Origin: UMGS755 sp045595795
GTDB lineage: Bacteria; Bacillota; Clostridia; UBA1381; UBA9506
Assembly: GCA_045595795.1 (NCBI GenBank)
Contig: JAZOBC010000071.1
Location: 1 to 7,943, forward strand
Reading direction: 5' to 3'
DNA length: 7,943 nucleotides
Shown: positions 1-5,971 of the stretch, in pieces
Layout: each line of letters opens with the position of its first letter
How positions within the stretch are numbered: the stretch's first letter is position 1
Notes under the pieces: model-generated
What the model saw: only the letters and a program-made list of their open reading frames with translations
Databases searched by the model: none
Told to the model about the DNA's origin: nothing
Translations under genes and position numbers: made by a program

Positions 1-34
1 TATGTAAAAATAGTTCTTCTATGTAAATGGGGTC

Positions 35-51
35 CAGGGGCAACGCCCCTG
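35..51. repeat. Short hairpin, 7-bp GC-rich stem with AAC loop
   Basis: CAGGGGC pairs perfectly with GCCCCTG around a three-base AAC loop. It is the first of the hairpin series. Its GC-AAC-GC apex recurs in the hairpin at 150-168 although the stems differ in sequence, which hints at a shared origin or a selected loop. The function is unknown. Confidence 0.75.
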
Positions 52-68
52 TGTCGTTTTAAGGGGGT

Positions 69-96
69 AAAGGGGGAGAATCGAAACTCCCCCTTT
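69..96 (+). terminator. 10-bp hairpin followed by T-rich tract; possible plus-strand terminator
   Basis: AAAGGGGGAG (69-78) pairs perfectly with CTCCCCCTTT (87-96) around an eight-base loop. On the plus strand the stem runs into TTTGTTTT (94-101), so it could end a transcript entering from the left edge. No gene is visible to the left, so the terminator role is inferred. It may equally be one unit of the surrounding palindromic repeat cluster. Confidence 0.4.
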
Positions 97-102
97 GTTT
101 TG

Positions 103-124
103 CTACTTTTGCAATCAAAAGTAG
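103..124. repeat. 9-bp perfect hairpin, CTACTTTTG / CAAAAGTAG
   Basis: CTACTTTTG (103-111) pairs perfectly with CAAAAGTAG (116-124) around the four-base loop CAAT. It follows the 69-96 hairpin directly and is followed one base later by a GC-rich hairpin. I infer that it belongs to a composite intergenic palindromic repeat rather than acting as an independent site. Confidence 0.7.
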
Positions 125-125
125 G

Positions 126-138
126 CCTGCCCGGCAGG
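126..138. repeat. Short GC-rich hairpin, CCTGC / GCAGG
   Basis: CCTGC (126-130) pairs with GCAGG (134-138) around the loop CCG. It is short and would be weak evidence alone. It is listed because it sits in line with the stronger hairpins on each side. Confidence 0.5.
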
Positions 139-149
139 GCACAAAATAC

Positions 150-168
150 GAAAATGCAACGCATTTTC
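150..168. repeat. 8-bp perfect hairpin with AAC loop, GAAAATGC / GCATTTTC
   Basis: GAAAATGC (150-157) pairs perfectly with GCATTTTC (161-168) around AAC. The apex GC-AAC-GC is the same as in the 35-51 hairpin while the lower stem is AT-rich, so stem pairing is kept with different bases. That pattern suggests the fold matters more than the sequence, but with only two copies in view this is an inference. Confidence 0.7.
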
Positions 169-182
169 TACAACCCCTCCGA

Positions 183-197
183 GTTTGCTTCGCAAAC
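183..197. repeat. 6-bp perfect hairpin with TTC loop, GTTTGC / GCAAAC
   Basis: GTTTGC (183-188) pairs perfectly with GCAAAC (192-197) around TTC. Like the AAC-loop hairpins it has a GC-NNN-GC apex, so three of the hairpins here share that top geometry. The function is unknown. Confidence 0.65.
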
Positions 198-200
198 CCA

Positions 201-239
201 CCTCCCCTCGCGTGCCCAGAATGGGTATGCACAGGGAGG
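201..239. repeat. Longer interrupted hairpin
   Basis: The outer stem CCTCCC (201-206) pairs with GGGAGG (234-239). The inner stem CGTGCCC (211-217) pairs with GGGTATG (223-229) using two G-T wobbles, with the loop AGAAT. The AGGGAGG of the right arm recurs at 247-253. This is the last clear member of the hairpin run. On the plus strand it has no T tract, so it is not a terminator in that direction. Confidence 0.5.
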
Positions 240-344
240 GCTATTCAGGGAGGCACTATCTGTTAAACTTTCCATACATACAAAGCATAAATGTTTGTAC
301 TTTTTTTGCTTTTGACTTTTTGCTCATCGACAAAGCCGCTATTG

Positions 345-360
345 AACCACGCGCGTGGTT
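345..360. repeat. Perfect 16-bp palindrome AACCACGCGCGTGGTT
   Basis: The two halves AACCACGC and GCGTGGTT are exact reverse complements with no spacer. It sits 10 bp beyond the T tract of the operon terminator in the direction of transcription. It could be a dimeric protein-binding site, a second small hairpin (6-bp stem with GCGC loop), or part of the hairpin-rich region to its left. Nothing visible identifies the binding protein. Confidence 0.6.
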
Positions 361-370
361 TTCGGGATGC

Positions 371-410
371 AAAAACAGCCTGCTTGGTTTTAGCCAAGCA
401 GGCTGTTTTA
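371..410 (-). terminator. Rho-independent terminator of the operon
   Basis: Bases 372-387 and 394-409 form a perfect 16-bp stem (core CAGCCTGCTTGG / CCAAGCAGGCTG) with a six-base loop. Read on the minus strand, the 3' arm runs into TTTTT. The stem begins 8 nt after the stop codon of the isomerase gene, exactly where an intrinsic terminator for this minus-strand operon should be. The A-rich 5' flank facing the T run may make it partly bidirectional. Confidence 0.92.
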
Positions 411-417
411 CTTTTCA

Positions 418-990
418 TTATTCCGGTTTCTTTTCCAGCTTCAACGGAAAATCACCTAATTTGTTCACTTTAAAGCCGTTCTTTTTATATTCTTCGTAGT
501 CAAAGGCTTCCAGCTCGTCAATGGCAAGCTTGTGGAATTCATAGAAGTTATACCACCACTCATAGCCACTACCCAGTTCTGCGTTCAGGTATGCATCTAC
601 GATGTCGCAAGCCATAGCCGGTGCCACATAAAACGCACCCATCGCTAAAACGTTTACACCATTACCGGTGATGGCACGCAGGGCTGCCGGAACGCTTTCA
701 ACCACGCCTGCATGAACATGAGGACATTTGCTGGCTGCAATGTGAATACCCATACCTGTGCCACAAAACAGCAGTGCGCGTTCAAACTCGCCTTCTGCAA
801 TCATGGCACCAGCACGCAGACCAACACGGTGGAACATCAGATCCGTATCATCGGGGTCAGAATCTACCTTAACGCCAACATCGGTAATAGTCCAGCCTTT
901 TTCCTTTAAATGCTCAACAACAGCTTCTTTCAGGGGAAAACCGGCAAAGTCGGCACCCACCAAAATCTGCTTATCTTTCACCATTTTCAT
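418..990 (-). CDS. RpiB/LacA/LacB-family sugar isomerase with altered active site
   Basis: Cytoplasmic aldose-ketose isomerase of the RpiB/LacAB fold, 190 residues with no signal peptide. Family marks seen: GADFAGFPLKE near the start (usual family form S/C-D-H-x-G-F), the catalytic-Cys loop CGTGMGIHIAASK (Cys76), and NVLAMG (113-118) followed by a helix with IVDAYL. It departs from true ribose-5-phosphate isomerase B in three ways. The His after Asp14 is Phe15. The ring-opening His-Asn-Asp is Gly109-Asn110-Gly111. The Arg-bearing phosphate-binding segment is replaced by an aromatic stretch (about 141-152, SGYEWWYN). It also has about 40 extra C-terminal residues compared with E. coli RpiB. 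I infer a non-ribose-phosphate and possibly non-phosphorylated substrate. DhuI, an RpiB-fold isomerase of unsaturated-uronate catabolism in streptococci, is the closest functional precedent given the upstream lyases. The start at 990 has AGGAG 9 nt upstream; the Met two codons later is spaced less well. It is the last gene of the operon. Confidence 0.9.
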   Translation of the reverse strand: MKMVKDKQILVGADFAGFPLKEAVVEHLKEKGWTITDVGVKVDSDPDDTDLMFHRVGLRAGAMIAEGEFERALLFCGTGMGIHIAASKCPHVHAGVVESVPAALRAITGNGVNVLAMGAFYVAPAMACDIVDAYLNAELGSGYEWWYNFYEFHKLAIDELEAFDYEEYKKNGFKVNKLGDFPLKLEKKPE

Positions 991-999
991 GCTAAATCG

Positions 1000-1008
1000 C
1001 TCCTCTCT
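1000..1008 (-). promoter_or_regulatory. Ribosome binding site of the isomerase gene
   Basis: On the minus strand this reads AGAGAGGAG, ending 9 nt before the ATG at 990. It favours that ATG over the second in-frame ATG at 984, which would be 15 nt away. The same nine bases at the same spacing precede the gene at 1022-2056. Confidence 0.8.
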
Positions 1009-1021
1009 GAAATAAAACCAA

Positions 1022-2056
1022 TTACTCAGTAAAGGTCAGAACGTTGTTAATAAATCCGGTTCTGTCTGTCCAGCTTTTCAAAATGTGAAGCTTCGCGGTA
1101 TAGCCTTCTCCCCATTCATCCACGGTAACGCTCTTGGGCGTTGTGCCATTATTACCCGCTAAAACTGTATCGGGCAGATAGTTAAACTTCACGTATTTAC
1201 CGGTTTCGTCATACACGCCCAAAATCATGATGTAGGTTTCTGCGGATGCAGTTACATTATAAGGCGTTGCGGTAAAGGTGATGCTGCTGCCATCAGCTGC
1301 AACGCTAAAGCTCTCTTCCTTAATGCCCTTTTCTCTTAAATCAAGAGCAACTTCCGGTCTGGTGTACTGCAGATTATCAATCTGCATTGCGGTCGGTTTA
1401 ATCATGCCGGTGCCGTCATTCTGCAGAATCTCCAAGAACATGAACTGTCTGAGGGTTGTGTTATATGTCCTGGTCTCAATATGAATCAGTTCTCCGTCTA
1501 AGTAGTAAAGAATACGGCTGCCGTTTGCAAAGCAGATTTCATAGTTGTGCCATTCATTGGCAGGAATGGTGATGTTGGTGTTGGTGCCGCCCGCTTTTAA
1601 CTTACCGTCGGTACCGATCTGAAGAAAGGTTCCCTGAACATTATAGGTATAACCGCGGATTTCATGGCTGGCGTTGTGGTCCTCCACCATCCAGTCAAAA
1701 TTCATCCACACCTGACCGCCGCCGGCAGGCGGGAAGTCGGTCGGTCTCAAAATAAAGACGGTGTTGTAGGAAGTTGAATATGCCTTGGTTCCATCCGTCG
1801 TGATACGCATCGCTGTGCCCGTGCCGCGTGCAGCAGGTTCAAGCCAGGTACCGGATGCCGGAAAATTGCTGAGTGTCCACTGCGCATCCCACTGGTTAAA
1901 GGAAATCCAGTCAATGTCGCTGCCGTTTTGAATCGGGCCGGCATTTTTAAAGTTGTCATATTCAAAATCCATAAATAATTTATCATATGCCGCATGTGCA
2001 ACCGACATAGGAAGCATCATAACCACAATCAAACAAATTGCTAATAGTTTTTTCAC
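1022..2056 (-). CDS. Secreted two-module protein, a stand-alone copy of the lyase N-terminal region
   Basis: Predicted extracellular protein of 344 residues with no catalytic domain recognised. The start is set at a GTG (2054-2056) because AGAGAGGAG lies 9 nt upstream and the product then begins with a normal signal peptide (KKLLAICLIVV..., probable cut after AHA, residue 22). An ATG at 2095 would add 13 residues ahead of the signal peptide and lie inside the preceding gene. Residues about 23-232 resemble a concanavalin/LamG-like beta sandwich ending in the usual DNLQY strand. Residues about 246-344 form a smaller beta-sandwich module (KEESFSV ... VYDETGKYVK ... SWTDRTGF). Both modules align in order with residues 28-355 of the neighbouring 1292-residue lyase; WLEPAARGTGTA and YDETG are identical. 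I infer a carbohydrate- or surface-binding accessory role. No LPXTG, dockerin or SLH anchor is seen. It is 17 nt downstream of the lyase, so co-transcribed. Confidence 0.88.
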   Translation of the reverse strand: MKKLLAICLIVVMMLPMSVAHAAYDKLFMDFEYDNFKNAGPIQNGSDIDWISFNQWDAQWTLSNFPASGTWLEPAARGTGTAMRITTDGTKAYSTSYNTVFILRPTDFPPAGGGQVWMNFDWMVEDHNASHEIRGYTYNVQGTFLQIGTDGKLKAGGTNTNITIPANEWHNYEICFANGSRILYYLDGELIHIETRTYNTTLRQFMFLEILQNDGTGMIKPTAMQIDNLQYTRPEVALDLREKGIKEESFSVAADGSSITFTATPYNVTASAETYIMILGVYDETGKYVKFNYLPDTVLAGNNGTTPKSVTVDEWGEGYTAKLHILKSWTDRTGFINNVLTFTE

Positions 2057-2065
2057 GTTAAAACT

Positions 2066-2074
2066 CTCCTCTCT
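2066..2074 (-). promoter_or_regulatory. Ribosome binding site that fixes a GTG start
   Basis: AGAGAGGAG on the minus strand ends 9 nt before the GTG at 2056 and begins on the last base of the preceding lyase stop codon (2074-2076). No comparable site precedes the alternative ATG at 2095. The close packing suggests that ribosomes ending on the lyase could re-initiate here. Confidence 0.8.
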
Positions 2075-5000
2075 TAGTTGCCCTGTGTTGTCCACCGGGC
2101 AAGGGGTAGGTCAGGAACGGCTGTATTGGCTGCCGCACTGCCAACCGGCGTGATGCGAACGGTTAAATCAAGCGATGATGCCGACGGAACGCGGATGGTC
2201 AGTCTGCGAACGCCCGCATTTTGATTCTGTCCCGCAGGATTCGGTGAAGAAGCAAGGGGCACCGCATCTGTGTAGTACAGCTCAACATTGGATGCATTGG
2301 ATACAAAATCCAGCTGCACCTGTTTGCCGTTCTGACTTAAAATGGCTGTATCGCCGTCCACAACCGTAATGGTTGCCGCTGTTTGCATGAACCAATAGAT
2401 GGTTGATGCTGTTTCGGTGCGGATTTCATCACGAATCACAACACTTGAGCGATTGTCAGTCAGCATAAATCCGCGTTTTGCGGACAGGGCATCATCTGCA
2501 TAAACGGAGGACAAATCACCGATGGCAAATGCCTCTGCCTCTGAGCTTTCAAAGCTTGTTACAGGAGCAAAGCCGGTGTAGGTCTGCCCAATCGCTTCAT
2601 CAGGATTAATCACAAAAAGATTGTGACCCTCCGGACGGCAGCGATAGTAGTTATCCCGGGAGCCGGTGACAAAGTATCCGGGCAGCGTGTAGTCATCCTT
2701 ACCCAAATCAACCGCCCAACGCTCGCCGAGCATATCCAAAATAAACGTTCCGACATCATAGTGCGCGTGAGACGCAGTGGTCTTTCCGAACTGAGCCGCC
2801 AGATAGACACCGTTTTTATCGTAGCTGTCGCGCAGAACAACATCCTCGGTGGTGGTGAAATAGCTGTCTAACGGCAATTGAACCTCAGACGATGACAGAT
2901 TCTCCCATTCACTGTGATAATATAAAATGTGTTCCAGATAATCCGGTCTGCCCGAAATTTCCATGTAACGCTTTCCTAATGTATAAATTTCCGGAGAATT
3001 AAATACATGCGCTGCCCACGGGAATACCAGACCGTCATAGTAGACCTGCGTCGGGAATTCAACCGAGTCGCCAAAGTTGCTGCCGCCGCTGTTACCATGC
3101 ATTGCCATGTAGAAGTCAACAAACCTTCTGAAGCCGGGGGCTGTCAAAAAGCCATAATCATGTCCTAAGGTATTCTGAATGGTAGAAAGTCCGTGAGACA
3201 AGCGGGAAATCTGGTAAGAGGAATAATCCAGTCCCTCCGGCCACGAGCCGGCAGGATAGAAGTTATTCATAACCTTCTCTAACGCCCGCATAGACTCTGC
3301 AATTACATAGGATGCCTTGTCGGGCGCTTTATCCCAAACGGCAACGGCTCCCACAAGCGCCGATGACATACAAACGCCTGTGATGTTATTTCCGATTGTG
3401 GCGGAATCCGTCAGCTTGGCATCGGTTCCGTTTAAAACGGTTTCCCAGAAGTCTAATTCCGTAACCATCCTTTGTTCCATTCTTGCACACAAATCAGGAT
3501 ATTCAGTCGACCATCTATCATACAGCCAGTCGTAGCAGATAGCCATTGTCATTAATAGCTCTGCAGGCTCTAAGCTGTCGTTACCGGCGCGCCAGGATTC
3601 CATGCTGAGCATGGCTTCCACAGCCTGCCTGATTTTCTGGAACATATAGTCCTCACCGGTGATCAAATATCCTGTCATGAAGTCATTCACGGTATACCAG
3701 TTGGTTCCGGTGGGGGCAATGGCTCTATCCGGTGCACACCGTCCTGCAATGAAGCCATCAACCCTTGTCTTATAATTCGGGTCATTCTGATGGGCTGTCC
3801 GCACACGTTCAAAATCACTTGCCGTCATGGCTGTGCGCGGATGTGAGGTTTTGGCTTGCAGGAGTGTTTTCACTTCTGCCGGTGCCAGTCTTCCATATTG
3901 CATGTAGTCATTCACTTCATACAATGTGTTTTCATCTAAGTTGAAATATTTCTCTGCAAAAAGCAATACGCCGCGTTCACCCTGCTGGGTTGTCATGCTG
4001 AGCTTTTCAGCCAGCTCCTTTGCCGGCACATAGATGGCGCCGTTTTTGGCAACTGCCGCATCAGAAAGGGTGATTGCCTTAGAGCCGACCGAAACCGTGC
4101 TGCTGCCGGCTGATGCCGCAACAGAAGCACCCAGCATTTCAGACAGGTCATTTTGTGCCGCATAAACCACGTCGTTTTGCATGAATGCCGGTGTGTCGGT
4201 CTTTTTCCGCTCACCGTTTACGGCAATCTGGCTGCTGTAGGCATGCACGGCATGCTTACCGGTAAGAGCTGCCTTGGCAAGCGCGTCATTTCCTAAAATG
4301 GAAAGAATCTCGTTTTCATCCGCGCTGAGCTCAGCGGGCTTTGTGCCGGAATACACGCGCAGGTCATCCACCAAAATGCTGCCGCTTGCATTACTGTTCC
4401 ATCTTGCAAAGCGGATTTTCACCGGCACATCGGTATTGTCCCGACGGCTGATGTTTGAGGCAACTTGTTCGTTATTCAGCCGCACGCTCAGGGTGTTGGT
4501 GTTAAAATCTGTCGCAACGATAATGTGATTCCACTCGCCGCTGACAAGATTTCCAACCGTTTGGGTGCCGGCTTCCACAAAGCCTCCATCGGCATGAACC
4601 GTCAGGAACTGGTCAAAGCCGTTGGTGCCTGAGACGTTCATGAACGAAAGAGAAGCACCCTGCCCCACCTGCTTCACCTTGATTTCAAACATCAGCTCTC
4701 TGGTTGCACCGGAGAACAGCACGTCAGACACATAGGTTGTATCTGTGTTGGAAAGCTGATAATAGCTTTCTGTTCCCGAGGTTACCAGGGAAGAACCGTC
4801 GCTGACCTGAATGCTGAAATCATGCAGACCGCCGGTGGTGGCGTCAAAGTTTTTATAAACAAATACGGTGGGCTTTGCATCCTCGCCGCTGTAATTGAAA
4901 ATTTTATTGGCAAAGGGCGTTCTGTCTGTCCAGCTGTTTTGCACAAAGGCTTTTGCTGTCCAGCCCTCGCCCCACCGGTCCACGGTTACGCTGACCGGTG

Positions 5001-5952
5001 CTTCAGCCGCATTTACGTTCTGCATGCCGGATAGGGTGTTACGTGCCACAAAATGACCGGTTTCGTCATACACATTCAGTACGAGCAAATAGGGTCTATC
5101 GGCAGCCGTCTTGTTATAAGGCGTTCCCGTAAAGGTGATGCTGCCTCCGTTTTGTGCCACGGAAAAGCTTTCGTTTTTCACACCGCACAAACGCTTGTCT
5201 GCCGGTTGCTCCGGTACAAAAATCTTTAAATTATCCAGCTGCATGGCGCTGCCTTTCAGCTTGCCCACACCGTTCGGCTGCACCTCCTGCAAAAACAGGA
5301 AGGTGGACTGATTGCCGTTGTGGTCTTTCTCTACCGTATGCACCAGCGCATCATCCACATAAAACAACAGCTGTTTGTTTGTTTTTGACATACAGACTGC
5401 ATATGTGTGCCACTCGCCGGGCTTAATCGTCATGCCGACCTTTGTGCCAAGCGCTGACAGTGCACCCGTCATATCGATGACAAAAAAATCATGATATGTA
5501 TTTTTATAGGTCGTTCCGTTTTTAACATAGAGATACATCGCAATCTTGTGAATTGCGTTATAGTCCTCAATCATCCAGTCAAAGGACACCCACAGCTCTC
5601 CCCCGCCCGCCGGACCGGCACTACGGGGTCTGTTCATATACACCGTGCGGTCATTGGCAGCAGCCGGCGCCGCCGTTGTATTATCCTTGGTGAAAAGTCT
5701 GAGCGCTGTGCCCGTTCCGCGGGCGGCAGGCTCAAGCCAGGTATCGGTTGTGGTAAACCGACTTGCTTGCCATGCCGTTTCCCATTGATTATACCCAACC
5801 CAGGTGAAGCTGCCGGGGTCTTGCGTTGGCGCAGACCCCTGATAAGCTTCAAAATCAAAACCAATGGTTACATCTGCAGCAAAAGCCGCCTGCAAGGGAA
5901 GCAACGTAACCGTCATAACCATGACCAAAAGTACTGAAAGAAACTTTTTCAT
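2074..5952 (-). CDS. Secreted multidomain heparinase II/III-like polysaccharide lyase
   Basis: Predicted extracellular lyase of 1292 residues. Domains seen: signal peptide 1-25 (cut near AFA|AD); concanavalin/LamG-like module about 28-247; small beta-sandwich about 257-355 (VYDETG, SWTDRTPF); second LamG-like module about 365-537 (GEWNHIIVATDF, SILVDDLRVYSG); copper-amine-oxidase-N-like stalk about 569-667 (GAIYVPAKELAEKL); alpha/alpha-toroid about 680-1000; C-terminal beta-sandwich about 1030-1275. The catalytic part carries heparinase II/III marks: GNN (854-856), SWPEGLDYSSY with candidate catalytic Tyr910 or Tyr913, SHAHYDVGTF with His1062/His1064/Asp1066, a DLGKDDY loop, and RPEGHN (1106-1111). 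Members of this superfamily cleave uronic-acid polysaccharides by beta-elimination. The exact substrate (glycosaminoglycan, alginate, ulvan or other) cannot be read from the sequence. The ATG has GGGG 10 nt upstream, in a site that overlaps the stop of the preceding lyase. No sortase motif, dockerin or SLH repeats are visible. Confidence 0.9.
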   Translation of the reverse strand: MKKFLSVLLVMVMTVTLLPLQAAFAADVTIGFDFEAYQGSAPTQDPGSFTWVGYNQWETAWQASRFTTTDTWLEPAARGTGTALRLFTKDNTTAAPAAANDRTVYMNRPRSAGPAGGGELWVSFDWMIEDYNAIHKIAMYLYVKNGTTYKNTYHDFFVIDMTGALSALGTKVGMTIKPGEWHTYAVCMSKTNKQLLFYVDDALVHTVEKDHNGNQSTFLFLQEVQPNGVGKLKGSAMQLDNLKIFVPEQPADKRLCGVKNESFSVAQNGGSITFTGTPYNKTAADRPYLLVLNVYDETGHFVARNTLSGMQNVNAAEAPVSVTVDRWGEGWTAKAFVQNSWTDRTPFANKIFNYSGEDAKPTVFVYKNFDATTGGLHDFSIQVSDGSSLVTSGTESYYQLSNTDTTYVSDVLFSGATRELMFEIKVKQVGQGASLSFMNVSGTNGFDQFLTVHADGGFVEAGTQTVGNLVSGEWNHIIVATDFNTNTLSVRLNNEQVASNISRRDNTDVPVKIRFARWNSNASGSILVDDLRVYSGTKPAELSADENEILSILGNDALAKAALTGKHAVHAYSSQIAVNGERKKTDTPAFMQNDVVYAAQNDLSEMLGASVAASAGSSTVSVGSKAITLSDAAVAKNGAIYVPAKELAEKLSMTTQQGERGVLLFAEKYFNLDENTLYEVNDYMQYGRLAPAEVKTLLQAKTSHPRTAMTASDFERVRTAHQNDPNYKTRVDGFIAGRCAPDRAIAPTGTNWYTVNDFMTGYLITGEDYMFQKIRQAVEAMLSMESWRAGNDSLEPAELLMTMAICYDWLYDRWSTEYPDLCARMEQRMVTELDFWETVLNGTDAKLTDSATIGNNITGVCMSSALVGAVAVWDKAPDKASYVIAESMRALEKVMNNFYPAGSWPEGLDYSSYQISRLSHGLSTIQNTLGHDYGFLTAPGFRRFVDFYMAMHGNSGGSNFGDSVEFPTQVYYDGLVFPWAAHVFNSPEIYTLGKRYMEISGRPDYLEHILYYHSEWENLSSSEVQLPLDSYFTTTEDVVLRDSYDKNGVYLAAQFGKTTASHAHYDVGTFILDMLGERWAVDLGKDDYTLPGYFVTGSRDNYYRCRPEGHNLFVINPDEAIGQTYTGFAPVTSFESSEAEAFAIGDLSSVYADDALSAKRGFMLTDNRSSVVIRDEIRTETASTIYWFMQTAATITVVDGDTAILSQNGKQVQLDFVSNASNVELYYTDAVPLASSPNPAGQNQNAGVRRLTIRVPSASSLDLTVRITPVGSAAANTAVPDLPLARWTTQGN

Positions 5953-5962
5953 GATTTTCTAT

Positions 5963-5971
5963 CCCCTTTTA
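5963..5971 (-). promoter_or_regulatory. Ribosome binding site overlapping the upstream stop codon
   Basis: On the minus strand the stop codon and binding site read TAAAAGGGG, with the GGGG 10 nt before the ATG at 5952. The site is weaker than the AGAGAGGAG of the two downstream genes. Its overlap with the stop codon suggests coupling to translation of the preceding lyase. Confidence 0.6.

Larger units (their letters stand above)
1..370. other. Non-coding intergenic region rich in short hairpins
   Basis: I see no convincing gene here. The small plus-strand frames at 100-315 and 185-499 have no ribosome binding site, give low-complexity peptides with no recognisable domain, and the second runs through the operon terminator into the isomerase gene. 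The region does hold at least seven perfect or near-perfect inverted repeats packed between 35 and 239, an AT-rich stretch at about 255-345, and a perfect 16-bp palindrome at 345-360. An 8-bp direct repeat TATGTAAA lies at 1-8 and 20-27. What lies left of base 1 is unknown. A gene ending to the left on the plus strand (convergent with the operon) would fit the terminator-like hairpin at 69-96. Confidence 0.7.

Noticed and set aside
33..239. CRISPR array
   Set aside because: The hairpins differ in sequence and spacing, there is no constant direct repeat with uniform spacers, and no cas gene is present.
33..239. Integron attC sites or insertion-sequence ends
   Set aside because: No transposase or integrase gene is in the window, no target-site duplication could be recognised, and the stems lack the conserved attC R-box pattern.
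100..315. Plus-strand 71-codon frame in the hairpin region
   Set aside because: It is composed of the inverted repeats themselves, lacks a ribosome binding site and has no coding-like composition.
185..499. Plus-strand 104-codon frame across the terminator
   Set aside because: It has no ribosome binding site, runs through the operon terminator hairpin and into the 3' end of the isomerase gene, and its peptide shows no recognisable family.
2057..2095. Upstream ATG start for the 344-residue protein
   Set aside because: It would put 13 charged/polar residues ahead of the signal peptide and lacks a ribosome binding site, while the GTG at 2056 has one at ideal spacing.
5491..5937. Plus-strand 148-codon frame antisense to the N-terminus of the 1292-residue lyase
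   Set aside because: The opposite strand encodes a signal peptide and LamG-like module with good family features, so this frame is a shadow.
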